Assembly: GCA_947568835.1 (NCBI GenBank)
Contig: OX387609.1
Span: forward strand, 17,009,208 to 17,073,207
Direction: 5' to 3'
Origin: Protonemura montana
Lineage: Eukaryota > Arthropoda > Insecta > Plecoptera > Nemouridae
Length of the DNA stretch: 64,000 nt
Part shown: positions 10,211-21,010 of the stretch, in pieces
Position numbering within the stretch: position 1 is the first letter of the stretch
Layout: the number at the start of each line of letters is the position of its first letter
Made by a program: the position numbers and the translations under genes
Notes under the pieces: generated by a model
Seen by the model: the letters and a program-made list of their open reading frames with translations, nothing else
Told to the model about the DNA's origin: nothing
The model's database searches: none

Positions 10211-11114
10211 CATAGTTGGGGAAGATCGTTTTGAAATCGATCTTTTAAAAAGATCAAGATCGTCGTCAAAAAACGATCGCGATCGAAGATCGAAGTTCGC
10301 GATCGTTTTTTTTTTACGATCAAATTCAAATTCGTTTCTATAAAAGATCAAGATCGTTTTCGAAAAAAAATCTTGTGATCAATTAGGTAGAGAAACAAAG
10401 TCAATGTTACAGTCTCTGCGTGAAAGATGGCCGCCAAATGACTACCTTACCGACAAAAATGCAGATTATCGGAACATCACGTTAAGTGGAGCCACCTTAG
10501 AGAAAATAATATCTAAGGAGCCACTGTCGTATGAAATTTCATTTCGATATTTATCGTGGTTACTCGCTTTTTAATATCGTTACATGTATATCAATCGTTG
10601 AGGTTAACATTGATGAAGATTTTTTTGAGCTTGTAAGGTCTAAAAAGCGAGATTGTGCACGCATATCGGCGTGCAATGGTGTTTCCTACGTTTAATCGCG
10701 AATGCTGTAAGTGTCAAACTATTTCAAACCTCGGGGAACTAGAAGGTACGTTGAAAACACCGATTGGGTCCCACGAAGAGTTCATAATGTTCATATCGTT
10801 ACCTACAGTTTATCGGAAAAAGTTTAGGATGTATTGTTAAAATGCTCTGGCCATTCACTCTTACCTTCATGTACCTTTTCAAATTTGAAGAGCTGGTGCT
10901 GTTAGCTGCAATTTCCTTATGCACCGGCATCCACAATAAACACTTTACTTTGAAAACCACCCCGAGATTTTCCCGGAACATTTCCCTCGTGGAGAAAAAA
11001 GAATTTCTTTAAATTTTCCCACGGCAGAGCATTGGTCTCCGTGGCCGCGAAATCGTGATTGACCACTTTGTCTCCGTCACCCGAATCAATCGAACTCATT
11101 AAATAAAAAAAAAT

Positions 11115-11205
11115 AAAAATAAACACGGCTTGCTTCGACCAAGCGGGAGCAACGAGTGGGTGGAAATTCTCAGTGGTACAACCGTGCCTTATTCGATGAA
11201 ATTAA
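11115..11205. repeat. Single copy of the 83-bp unit in element B
   Basis: One unit matches the element A array, including CACGGCTTGCTTCGACCAAG, and ends in CCGTGCCTTATTCGATG before the shared AAAAGTAAGTTAAG flank. It is the unexpanded state of the 1562-2979 array. Confidence 0.9.
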
Positions 11206-11595
11206 AAGTAAGTTAAGAACACCTTATATACGAAAAATGTGAGAAATATTATCTATGGTTGACATCGGTGATAGAGAAATGTTATGAAATTTCAGCAGAA
11301 AACTCAACCTGCGAACTGTAACTTGTAACGTTAGGTCGTTAGCTTGGCTAGCAGCGTATTTGTAGGTTCTCTTGAATATCCATAGAGCTCGGAGTACCAT
11401 CGACTCGCTTATCTCGCTTCTACCCTTTGTCGGTCAGCGCCGAGAAAGCAACGCGACAGTATGGAACAAAGACAACTACGTATAGGGTGGATTTTTTCTA
11501 GTTACTGAATGAGAAATTGTAGGCAAAATAGAACATTTACGACGAATTTTATGCTTGATGGAATGTATTGCCGTTTAGGATTTTTGGCATAAAAT

Positions 11596-11612
11596 CCCCC
11601 CCCCCCCCCCCC
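11596..11612. repeat. Poly-C tract (17 C)
   Basis: An uninterrupted C run in element B. The equivalent site in element A (3371-3377) has only seven C, so this homopolymer has lengthened or slipped in B. Length may also be affected by sequencing. Confidence 0.9.
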
Positions 11613-12188
11613 TCACCGCCTACCAACAAGGGCCCATTGGAAAGGTTTGCTGACAGCCTTTTGAGTCTTAGATCCGCCCCTGAGCGCACACACAGCTCAT
11701 TCCGAATGAGTCAATCACCAATATCCAGCTAAAGCTCGATTCGAAAATGCAAACACATCTCTCACTGCTAAGTGCTAATACCCGTGTTAGTATCTTTTCG
11801 AAATAAGAACTGCTAGACTCAATATTTTCGATCGTCGCCTACGATTTACATGGAAAGGATGAGAGAGTTGAGGCTAATGGGTTTCCAGCGTACATTTTTG
11901 TCCAACAACCCAGCAAGAAATGATTATGGAAATGAAACGATCGTGCTCAAATTTCAATTGCCAAGTGTTGTTCAACTATAAACATAAAAAAGGAACGACT
12001 GTGCAAACGATCTTGATCTTTTAAAACGATCTTTTAAAATGATCTTTTGAAAGATCGTAAAAAATTCGATCGCGATCAAATTAAAAGATCGTGTTACACA
12101 AAAAAGATCGCGATCAGTTCGAAGATCACTAAAAAAGGATCGCGATCGCACGATCGCGATCCTTTTAAAAGATCCTTCCCCAACCATG

Positions 12189-12196
12189 AAAGGAGG
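12189..12196. repeat. Target-site duplication, right copy, element B (AAAGGAGG)
   Basis: Exact repeat of 10203-10210 directly after the CTTCCCCAACCATG terminus. Confidence 0.9.
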
Positions 12197-12249
12197 GATG
12201 CAAATCATACTTGTTGAGACTTTAGCTCAGTGTTGGCGAAATCGTGGTT

Positions 12250-12624
12250 ACAATAATAATTATAATAATAATGTTTTTTATTCCGTTTAAACACATCGTG
12301 CCATTTGGAAAGTTCAAAGTATTACATTTAGGTGACCAACAATTAAACAACATATACGTCTTATGTATCCATAGCAACATTTTTAGGTACTATAATATTT
12401 ACATTTACACTACAATTTTTCATTGTCTCTACCTTATACAATAAAAAATCTTTTATAGTATAAAAACATTTTTTAAGTAGAAAATTCTTGAGCACAATTT
12501 TGAATTTCTTGTCCTTTTTGATTTGAAGATCCGCCGGCAATGCCCTATAAAGCTCACAACCCGCATAGGTGGGCCCCCTTTTATAATTTTGAAAAGTTGG
12601 TTTATCCATGGTTTTTAGACTCAT
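12250..12624 (-). pseudogene. Probable C-terminal tail of a non-LTR retrotransposon RT, with 3' end
   Basis: On the minus strand a frame from 12624 to 12361 reads 'YAGCELYRALPADLQ', then a Lys-rich stretch, then KNFLLKKCFYTIKDFL. This resembles the conserved tail found at the C-terminus of many invertebrate non-LTR RT proteins (hydrophobic-'LP'-hydrophobic, then a K-rich helix and a 'LL...YY/FY..EEYL'-type ending). Downstream, at about 12250-12275 (on the minus strand), is a run of TAATAA/ATT repeats that would serve as the simple-sequence 3' end of such an element. The catalytic RT part is not upstream, so the copy is 5'-truncated or rearranged. The match is by remembered pattern and is moderate to weak. 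Confidence 0.4.
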
Positions 12625-13078
12625 GTCTATTTAATTTATCCTTAGCACAAGTTTTTAGAAAAACTATTTGAACTGGGTTTTGAATGCTAAGTAAAGGGCT
12701 ACTAAATTTCCCGACGTTTCGCAACATATACTAGTTACTTCTTCAGAGGTTTGAGCAGTCCTGACAATTTTCCGATAATATCCAGTTTATAGTTAATTTT
12801 ATGTCTAGTGTTAAATAACCCTTTGCCTGTCCCCATCAGAGTGTAACCGTAAATCCATTTCTTTACATTTTTTACTTGATAGCCTCAAACAAACTAACCC
12901 CTTGTCGTGCATGCTTTGTCTTATAGAGATGGACTAGCCTGCCTTTTTTACTCCGTACATAGTAGTACTCTGAAACTCTACTGGAGCAGAGAAATTGAAT
13001 CAAAAAAATTACTACGACTTCGTTACACCCCCATCTTTTATGCAACTGGCTTCGTGTGCTTTGAAACCCAATGTGAGG
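12625..13078. other. Unassigned stretch before RT resumes (possible retroelement remains)
   Basis: No credible coding region. On the minus strand a 72-codon frame (12872-13090) has no recognisable motif and runs into the opposite-strand RT. The only structured signal is the hammerhead-like motif at 12713-12746. The right border of the composite insertion falls at 13078. Confidence 0.4.
12713..12746 (-). other. Hammerhead-ribozyme-like motif (degenerate)
   Basis: Read on the minus strand, CTGAAGAA is followed by GTAAC, an 8-nt loop and GTTGC (which pair with one G-U), then GAAACGTC. This is the order of a hammerhead core (CUGANGA, stem II, GAAA, cleavage triplet GUC) of the compact type reported in Penelope-like elements. 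It deviates by one extra A before stem II, and stem I is supported by only about three pairs. An active ribozyme is doubtful; it may be a decayed one or a chance resemblance. Confidence 0.3.
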
Positions 13079-13870
13079 TATATAGTGCATTTTTCCATAT
13101 TCCTATCAACAAATCGGATATAGAGAAAACTGCCTTTATTGCCCAGGCCAATTTGTACGAAAGCTTAACGCTTACGTTTGGCCTTTGCAATGCTCCCCCA
13201 ACATTCTCAAGAATGATGATGGCCGCCATGTCTGGCCTCACGGGTGATAAGGTACTTATTTATCTGGATGACTTGATTGTCTGGAGCGTTACAGTAGACT
13301 CCCATATCGAGAAGTTACGTGCCGTCTTTGACAGACTACGCACTAATAACTTGAAGCTGAAGCCACAGAAGTGCCACTTCCTCAAGGAGGAATGTGAATA
13401 CCTTGGCCATATCATTACGCCCCATGGTGTCAAAACTACGCCTCGTATAGTCGACGCTATACGCAACTATCCAGTCCCGAAAACTGTCAAACAAGTTCGC
13501 AGTTTTCTTGGTCTATCCGGCTATTTCAAGAAATTTGTTCCTAATCACGCTGATGTGTCTAGGATCTTGTCAGATATCACGAAAAAGAATACCCCTTTTA
13601 TCTGGACTGATAAGCATACTGAAGCCTTCGATTACTTACGCAACGTACTTTGTCGCGATCCCGTCTTACAATATCCTCGGTTCAATCTTCCGTTTATCCT
13701 CACGACCGACTGCTCAAACTTTGCTGCTGGTGCTGTCTTATCGCAAATAATTGACGGTAATGAACACGCCATTGCTTATGCCTCTCGCGTTCTTAAAACC
13801 AGCGAACTTAATTATAACGCCACTGAACGTGAGCTCACCGCAGTCCTCAAAAACTGGCATCAAAACTTTT
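13079..13870 (+). pseudogene. Reverse transcriptase C-terminal half and start of RNase H
   Basis: RT resumes at TATATAG and reads YSAFFHIPINKSDIEKTAF, completing palm motif A. It continues through FGLCNAPPTFSRMM (about 13177-13218), the catalytic YLDD (13261-13272), the 'LKLKPQKCHFLKEECEYLGH' thumb-proximal segment, and 'VRSFLGLSGYFKKFVPN' typical of the Ty3/gypsy connection. RNase H follows: LTTDCSNFAAGAVLSQ with the first catalytic Asp at about 13708, and 'NATERELTAV' with the Glu. The frame ends at a TAA near 13870, but homology continues in another frame, indicating a one-base indel around 13855. The residues before 13079 in this frame are insertion sequence, not RT. Confidence 0.93.
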
Positions 13871-14119
13871 AATTGCAATCTTTATGGACGAAAATTCACG
13901 CTGATAACAGAACATAGCGCAATTAAATTCCTGATTGCAAATGTCAATCCAACTTCTAAGCACACTCGTATGCACCTTACCTTGTTAGAATATGATATGG
14001 AAATTGTTCATCGTTCTGGACGTACTATTTCCCATGCAGATGCTTTATCTCGTATCTCTCTCCCAGACAATTCTGATTCGGCGCCCCCTTTGCCCACTAT
14101 AGCCGGTCCATTCTCGTAA
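13855..14119 (+). pseudogene. RNase H C-terminal part, frameshifted
   Basis: In frame 2 the RNase H domain carries on with 'NLYGRKFTLITEHSAIKFL' and ends with 'RSGRTISHADALSRI', the usual ADALSR close of gypsy RNase H. RNase H removes the RNA strand of the RNA:DNA hybrid during reverse transcription. At the third acidic site, where TDH is normal, this copy has TEH (Glu codon 13910-13912), a conservative change that may affect catalysis. About 20 low-complexity residues then lead to a stop at 14117-14119. The integrase zinc finger and DDE core expected next are not found. Confidence 0.88.
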
Positions 14120-14796
14120 CACCTATTCTTGTAACACCTACAACTACCTGCTTACCCTTTCTGACCGTCGGTCGACCGTCGGTCGACGGGCCCCCAACCT
14201 TTCGCGACGTCTACCGACTGGATTTTCTAGCATAAATTAAATCTCAAAATATTTTTCTTGTATCACCTACAACCCCCGAGGCGGCTGAGCGAACGCAAGG
14301 TGTGAACCTGCCCCCTGTGCAAGGATGTTTGAATTTCTCGGCGCGTTTTGAGTGGACATGGCTCCTCTACAGCCTCAACAAGGTGATCTTCAATTTTGCA
14401 CAAAGCCGGACGTCGATTTACGTTTTTTAATTGTGCTTAAGAAGGACTGTGAGGGGGGGGGGGGGGCGATTTAACGATTATAATATCAAGTAAAGAGTTA
14501 TGAAGCCAAAATTGCTACTTCAGAACCAAGACAAGGAAAGGAAAAATTTGACACTCCCCCGCACGATCAGGGACGCTTGCTCCTGAGAGAGTGCGCCCAA
14601 ACCCAGAAAATTTGGGCACCGTTTCGAACAAGGAGAAGGTCAGTTTGCGGGGTGACCATCGGGATTTGAGTTAAATAACGATTTTATCATCCTAATAGTG
14701 ACGGTTTGTGCATGAGGCACCTGTGGAAGAAGACGAGAGGATTTGGAGGAGCCATGTCCGCTTAACGCACCGAGATATTCGGCTGGATATCCGACT
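14120..14796. other. Unassigned stretch; no integrase, no LTR recognised
   Basis: After RNase H I see no integrase motif (HHCC or DDE) in any frame and no recognisable LTR. The stretch has a short duplicated GGTCGACCGTCGGTCGAC segment at about 14168-14187, two copies of 'CTTGTAACACCTA/CTTGTATCACCTACAAC', and a G14 run at 14453-14466. A 69-codon frame starting at 14708 mainly reads the following tandem repeat and is not credible. Confidence 0.5.
14453..14466. repeat. Poly-G tract (14 G)
   Basis: An uninterrupted G run directly after GAAGGACTGTGA. It is simple sequence with no associated gene. Confidence 0.9.
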
Positions 14797-15092
14797 TCGC
14801 CTGGCTGGATCCTATGCTCTATTCAGGTTATTTGAGATCAGCTGGCTGGATCCTATGCTCTATCCAGGTTATTTGAGATCAGCTGGCTGGATCCTATGCT
14901 ATATTCAGGTTATTTGAGATCAGCTGGCTGGATCCTATGCTCTATCCAGGTTATTTGAGATCAGCTGGCTGGATCCTATGCTCTATCCAGGTTATTTGAG
15001 ATCAGCTGGCTAGATCCTATGCTCTTTCCAGGTTATTTGAGATCAGCTGGTTGGATCCTATGCTCTATCCAGGTTATTTGAGATCAGATGGT
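14797..15092. repeat. 41-bp tandem repeat, about 7 copies
   Basis: Units AGCTGGCTGGATCCTATGCT followed by CTATCCAGGTTATTTGAGATC recur every 41 bp (landmark GCTGGCTGG at about 14800, 14841, 14882, 14923, 14964, with variants at 15005 and 15046). Single-base differences such as CTATTCAGG/CTATCCAGG and GGCTAG/GGTTGG distinguish units. It is non-coding minisatellite at the boundary between the retroelement region and the satellite region. Confidence 0.95.
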
Positions 15093-15420
15093 TGTATCAG
15101 CTGTTACTTGATTGGGATGATCTAGAAATGTTGCTATTGGTTCTTGTTGGTGCCAACATTTGCAGAGATGTGTCAGCTTCCAGCTGCTGTATTCGTGGAA
15201 ATAATCTAATGCTCTCTGTTTTGCAGGACGCTGGACGCTGGACGCAGGATGCAGGATGCTGGGGAGTCAGCAATGGCCGCCACGTGTCGCTGATGATGGT
15301 GAGAGGGGAAGGGGGGTGTTGGTGATAACCAGACAGCTGGGAGCGTAGCTTACACCCCCTGTGTTAGGGGACGATATCGACAATTGGTGTCGCTGCCAGG
15401 TGCTTAAAGTCAAGGCATGC
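15093..15420. other. Unassigned stretch between minisatellite and composite satellite
   Basis: A G/T-rich stretch containing a short GGACGCTGGACGC duplication (about 15228-15243) and no recognisable gene. The small frame at 15092-15325 has no motif. Confidence 0.4.
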
Positions 15421-16639
15421 TACACACACAGCCCTAAGTCCTGCACCATGTCCTGCGTCATGACCTGATCCATGTCCCTGCCCGATGTCCTGCCACATGT
15501 TCTCCCCCATGTCCTGCCCCATGTCCTGACCCGAAAACTTCCCCATGCCCGGTCCGATGTCCTGCCAAATGTGTCCTCTTGTCTTGCCCAATGTCCTGTA
15601 CGATGTCCTGTTTGACATCACCGCATCCGAAGTCATCTTCCAGAAAGCCTTGGACTTTCACGCCTCCTCTGACACATAGCTTCCTAATACCCTTATCCTG
15701 CTTCCACGTAAGAAGAAAAAATTATGCAAGCTGATCTCTTGATCGCGGCCATCATTTCAACCGGAGATTAAGCGCATCCTCCTCGGCACAGCTTGACATC
15801 AATCTCAACACACGCTTGCCTCATGTCCTGCCCAATGTACTATGTCTTGTCTCATGTCCTGCGCAATGTCCTGTACCATATGCCCCATATCCTGCCTCTT
15901 ATTCTGAACCTTGTCCTGCGCCATTTCTTGTTTCATGTCCTGCACCATATCCTGCCTCTTATCCTGAACCATGTCCTGCGCCATGTCTTGTTTCATGTCC
16001 TGCCTCATTTCCTGCCCCATTTCTCTCCATATGTCCTGCCTCATGTACTGCCCCATGTTCCTGCCCGATGTCCTGCCCCATGTCATGTACCATGTCCTGT
16101 CTGACTACCGCATCCGATGTCCTCTACCAGAAAACCTCGTTCCCCACAACTCCGCCTACTCTGACACATGGCTTCCAAATCCCCCTATACTGCTCCCCCT
16201 TAAGAAGAAAGAATGCCGCCTGCTGATCTCTACATCGCAGCAATCATTTACACCCCATACCCTGTCTCATGTACTGCCCAATGTCCTGCCCTATGTTCTG
16301 CCCTATGTCCTGCCTTATTTCCTGACTCTTGTCATGTCCTATGTCCTGCCCCATGTTCTGTTCCATGTCCTGCCTAATTTCCTGCTCCATGTCTTGTCCA
16401 ACGTCGTGCACCATAACCTCTGTCCTGATCTATGTCCTGACCCAAGTCCTGCGCCCTGTCCTGTCCTATGTCCTGCACCATGTTATGGCCCACGTCCTGC
16501 CGCATGTCCTGCCCCATGCCCAGACTATGTCCAGTCACTTGTCGGGTCATTTGTCCTGCCCCATGTCCTGTCGCATGTCCTGCGCTATGTCCTCCGAAGT
16601 CCTCTTCCATAAAGCCGTGGACCCCACTTCACAGCCTCC

Positions 16640-17100
16640 TCTGACACATGGCTTCATTATCCCCTTATTCTGTTCCCACATAGGAAGAAAGAATTATGCA
16701 AGCTGATATCTACATCACGGCAATCATTTCCACCCTTCCTGCCTCATGACTTGCAATATGTCCATTCTTATGTCCTGTCCTATGTCCTGCCCAATGTTAT
16801 GCCCCACATCCTGCCGCATTTCCTTCCCCACGCCACGACTATGTCCAGTCACATGTCGGGTCCTATATCCTGCCCCATGTCCTGTGGCATGTCGTGAACC
16901 ATGTCCTGCCCCATTTCCTGTACCATGTCTTGTCTGACATCACCGCATCCGATGTCCTCTAACAGGTAGCCTCGGACCGCACCATTCCGCCTCTCTGACA
17001 TATGACTTCCCAATCCCCTAATACTGCTCAAACGTAAGAAGAAAGAATTCCGCCATCTGATATCTACATCGCGGCAATCATTTCCATAATATACCCTGCC
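16640..17100. repeat. Composite-satellite segment duplicated at about 19304-19764
   Basis: This segment and the one 2664 bp further on carry the same landmarks in the same order with few differences (TGACTTGCAATATGTCC against TGACTTGCCATATGTCC, CTCTAACAGGTAG against CTCTAACAGGAAG). It indicates a block duplication within the degenerate satellite. Confidence 0.75.
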
Positions 17101-19744
17101 TCATGTACTGCCACAAGTCATATCCCATGTACTGCCCTATGTCCTGCCTTATTTCCTGACTCTTGTCATGTCCTATGTCCTGCCCCATTTTATGCCCCAC
17201 GTCCTGCCGCATGTCCTGCCCCAAACCCGACTATGTCCAGTCACACGGGTCCTATGTCCTGCCCCATGTCCTGTACCATGTCTTGTCTGACATCACCGCA
17301 TCCGATGTCCTCTAACAGGAAGCCTCGGACCGCACCATTCCGCCTCTCTGACATATGACTTCCCAATCCCCTTATACTGCTCCACCGTAAAAAGAAAGAA
17401 TGCCGCCTGCTGATCTCTACATCGCAGCAATCATTTCCACCCCATACCCTGTCTCATGTACTGCCCTATGTCCTGCTTTATTTCCTGACTCTTGTCATGT
17501 CCTATGTCCTGCCCCATGTTCTGTTCCATGTCCTGCCTAGTTTCCTGCCCCATGTCCTGTCCAACGTCCTGCACCATAACCTCTGTCCTGAAATATGTAG
17601 TGACTTCGGTCCTGCGCTCTGTCCTGTCCTATGTCCTGCCCTATTTTATGCCCCACGTCCTGCCGCATGTCCTGCCCCAAACCCGACTATGTCCAGTCCC
17701 ATGTCGGGTCCTATGTCCTGCCCTATATCCTTTTGCATGTCCTGCCTTATGTCCTCCGTAGTTCTCTTCCATAAACTTTTATCCACTTTCCCGCCACATC
17801 TGACACATGGCTTTCTTATCACCTTATCCTATTCCTACGTAAGAAGAAAAAATATGCAAGCTGATCTCTAGATCGCTACCATCGTTTTCACCAAAAGCCA
17901 AACGCATCCTCCTCGTCTCACCTTGACATCAATCTCCACACACGCATGCTTCATGTCTTGCCCAATGTACCATGTCTTATCTTATGTCTTGCGTAATGTC
18001 CTGGACCAATGCCTGTCCCATGTCCTGCGCCATGTCTTGTTTCATGTTCTGCCTCATGTCTTGCCATATGTCCATCCTTATGTCCTGTCCCATATCCTGT
18101 CCTATGTTCTGAACTAAGTCCTGCTCTATGTCCTGTCCTATGTCCTGCCTAATGTTATTCCCTACATCCTGCCGCATGTCCTTCCCCATGCCCCGACTAT
18201 GTCCAGTCACATGTCGGGTCCTATGTCCAGCCCCATGTCCTGCCCCATGTTCTGTACCATGTCTTGTCTGACATAACCGCATACGATGTCCTCTACCAGG
18301 AAGCCTCGGACCGCACTACTCAGCCTCCTCTGACACAAGACTTCCCAATCCCCCTATACTGCTACCCCGTAAGAAATAAGAATGCCGCCTGCTGATCTCT
18401 ACATCGCAGCAATCATTTCCACCCCATACCCTGTCTCATGTACTGCCCAATGTCCTGCCCCATGTTCTGTTCCATGTCCTGCCTAATTTCCTGCCCAACG
18501 AACAACGTCCTGCACCATAATCTCTGTCCTGATCTATGTCATGACCCCATGTTCTGCCTAGTTTCCTACCCCATGTACTGTCCAACGTCCTGCACCATAA
18601 CCTCTGTCCTGAAATATGTCCTGACTCTAGTCCTGCGCTCTGTCCTGTCCTATGTCCTGCCCTCTTTTATGCCCCTCGTCCTGCCGCATGTCGTGCCCCA
18701 AACCCGACTATGTCCAGTCCCATGTCGGGTCCTATGTCCTGCCCTATATCCTTTTGCATGTCCTGCCTTATGTCCTCCGTAGTCCTCGTCCATAAACTTT
18801 TATCCACTTTTCCGCCACATCTGACACATGGCTTCTTTATCACTTATCCTATTCCTACGTAAGAAGAATAAATTATGCAAGCTGATCTCTAGATCGCTAC
18901 CATCGTTTTCACCAAAAGCCAAACGCATCCTCCTCGTCTCAGTTTGACATCAGTCTTTACACACGCATGATTCATGTCTTGCCCAATGTACCATGTCTTA
19001 TCTCATGTCTTGCGGAATGTCCTGCACCAATGCCTGTCCCATGTCCTGCGCCATGTCTTGTTTCATGTCCTGCCTCATGTCTTGCCATATGTCTATCCTT
19101 ATGTCCTGTCCCATATCCTGTCCTATGTCCTGCCCAATGTTATGCCCCACATTCTGCCGCATGTCCTTCCCCATGCCCCGACTATGTCCTGTAACATGTC
19201 GGGTCCTACGTCCTGCCCCATGTCCTGTGGCATGTCGTGAACCATGTCCTCCGAAGTCCTCACTTCGTGGACGCCACGCCGTGGACCCCACTTCGCAGCC
19301 TCCTCTGACACATGGCTTCATTATCCCCTTATTCTGTTCCCACGTAGGAAGAAAGAATTATGCAAGCTGATATCTACATCACGGCAATCATTTCCACCCT
19401 TCCTGCCTCATGACTTGCCATATGTCCATTCTTATGTCCTGTCCTATGTCCTGCCCAATGTTATGCCCCACATCCTGCCGCATTTCCTTCCCCACGCCAC
19501 GACTATGTCCAGTCACATGTCGGGTCCTATATCCTGCCCCATGTCCTGTGGCATGTCGTGAACCATGTCCTGCCCCATTTCCTGTACCATGTCTTGTCTG
19601 ACATCACCGCATCCGATGTCCTCTAACAGGAAGCCTCGGACCGCACCATTCCGCCTCTCTGACATAAGACTTCCCAATCCCCTTATACTGCTCAAACGTA
19701 AGAAGAAAGAATTCCGCCATCTGATATCTACATCGCGGCAATCA

Positions 19745-21010
19745 TTTCCATAATATACCCTGCCTCATGTACTGCCATAAGTCCTGCCCTATGTTATGCC
19801 CTATGCCCTGCCCCATGAACTGTATTATGTCCTGACTGACATCACGGCATCTGATGTCCTCATCCCAGAAAGCCGAGGACCGCAATACTCCGCCTTCTGG
19901 CTTCAGCCAGTCCTGTCCTGTCCAATGACCTGTTCCATGTTATGCCCCACATCCTGCCGCATAGCTCCGACTATGTCAAACACATCTTAGGTCTTATGTC
20001 CTCCCCCATGTCCTGTCGCATGTCATGCACTATGTCCTGCCCCATGTCCTGTACCAAGTCTTGTCTGACATCACCGCATCCGATGTCCTCTACCAGGAAG
20101 CCTCGGACCGCACTACTCCGCCTCCTCTGACCCATGACTTCCAAATCCCCTTATAGTGCTCCCAAGAAAGAAGAAAGAATGCCGCCTGCTGATCTCTACA
20201 TCGCGGCAATCATTTCCCACCCATACCCTGCCTCATGTACTGCCAAAGTCCTGCACTATGTTATGCCCAATGCCCTGCCCCATGAACTGTACCATGTCCT
20301 GACTGACATCACGGCATCTGATGTCCTCATCCCAGAAAGCCGAGGACCCCAATACTCCGCCTTCTGCCTTCAGCCAGTCATGTCCTGTCCTATGTCCTGC
20401 CCCATGTTATGCCCCACATCCTGCCGCATAGCTCCGACTATGTCAAACACATCTTAGGTCTTATGTCCTCCCCCATGTCCTGTCGCATGTCATGCACTAT
20501 GTCCTGCCCCATGTCCTGTACCATGTCTTGTCTGACATAACCGCATCCGATGTCCTCTACCAGGAAGCCTCGGACCGCACTACTCCGCCTCCTCTGACCC
20601 ATGACTTCCAAATCCCCTTATAGTGCTCCCAAGAAAGAAGAAAGAATGCCGCCTGCTGATCTACATCGGGGCAATCATTTATACCCATACCCTGCCTCAT
20701 GTACTGCCATAAGTCCTGCCCTATGTTATGCCCTATGCCCTGCCCCATGAACTGTATTATGTCCTGACTGACATCACGGCATCTGATGTCCTCATCCCAG
20801 AAAGCCGAGGACCGCAATACTCCGCCTTCTGGCTTCAGCCAGTCCTGTCCTGTCCTATGACCTGCCCCATGTTATGCCCCACATCCTGCCGCATATCCTG
20901 CCCAATGCCCCGACTATGTCAAACACATCTTGGGTCTTATGTCCTCCCCGATGTCCTGGGGCATGTCCTGCACCAAGTCCTGCCCCATGTCCTGCACCAT
21001 GTCTTGTCTG
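19745..21010. repeat. About 466-bp higher-order unit, three copies in the composite satellite
   Basis: The landmark CCCCATGAACTGTA and the following GACTGACATCACGGCATCTG / CCAGAAAGCCGAGGACC appear near 19811, 20278 and 20743, about 466 bp apart. These three are much closer to each other than to units further left, so this end of the satellite amplified most recently. Confidence 0.8.

Larger units (their letters stand above)
10211..12188. mobile_element. hAT-like non-autonomous DNA transposon, element B (1.98 kb)
   Basis: The left end CATAGTTGGGGAAG and right end CTTCCCCAACCATG are inverted copies with one mismatch, flanked by the 8-bp AAAGGAGG duplication. It has the same GATC-rich subterminal regions and the same interior as element A, in the same orientation. 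It has one copy of the 83-bp unit instead of 17, and lacks several tens of bases near 740-830 of A. The reading frame open at 971-1291 in A is interrupted here by an extra T and a stop. No transposase is present. A 17-base C run lies near 11596. This looks closer to the ancestral structure, with A the expanded derivative. Confidence 0.9.
6257..13078. mobile_element. Composite insertion in the RT gene (nested elements and satellite)
   Basis: About 6.8 kb separates two halves of one RT domain that join in frame at a shared TATATAG. The left end starts CAGGGACCCGAACCGGAACC, which has the CAGGG look of some hAT ends. The right end (...CCCAATGTGAGG) is not its inverted complement. The insertion may therefore be one element whose ends differ, or several events in which the true right terminus was lost or buried. 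Inside are a GGAACC-repeat end, the 189-bp satellite, a second GGAACC/GGTTCC cluster, hAT-like element B, and minus-strand retroelement-like remains. The nested order implies that B is younger than the sequence holding it. Confidence 0.6.

Noticed and set aside
12907-13078. N-terminal extension of the RT frame from 12907 as genuine RT sequence
   Set aside because: The residues before YSAFFHIPI have no RT similarity; the true upstream part of RT lies at 5760-6256 across the insertion.
14708-14917. 69-codon frame with repeated 'LDPMLY' segments as a gene
   Set aside because: It reads through the 41-bp minisatellite and shows no domain.
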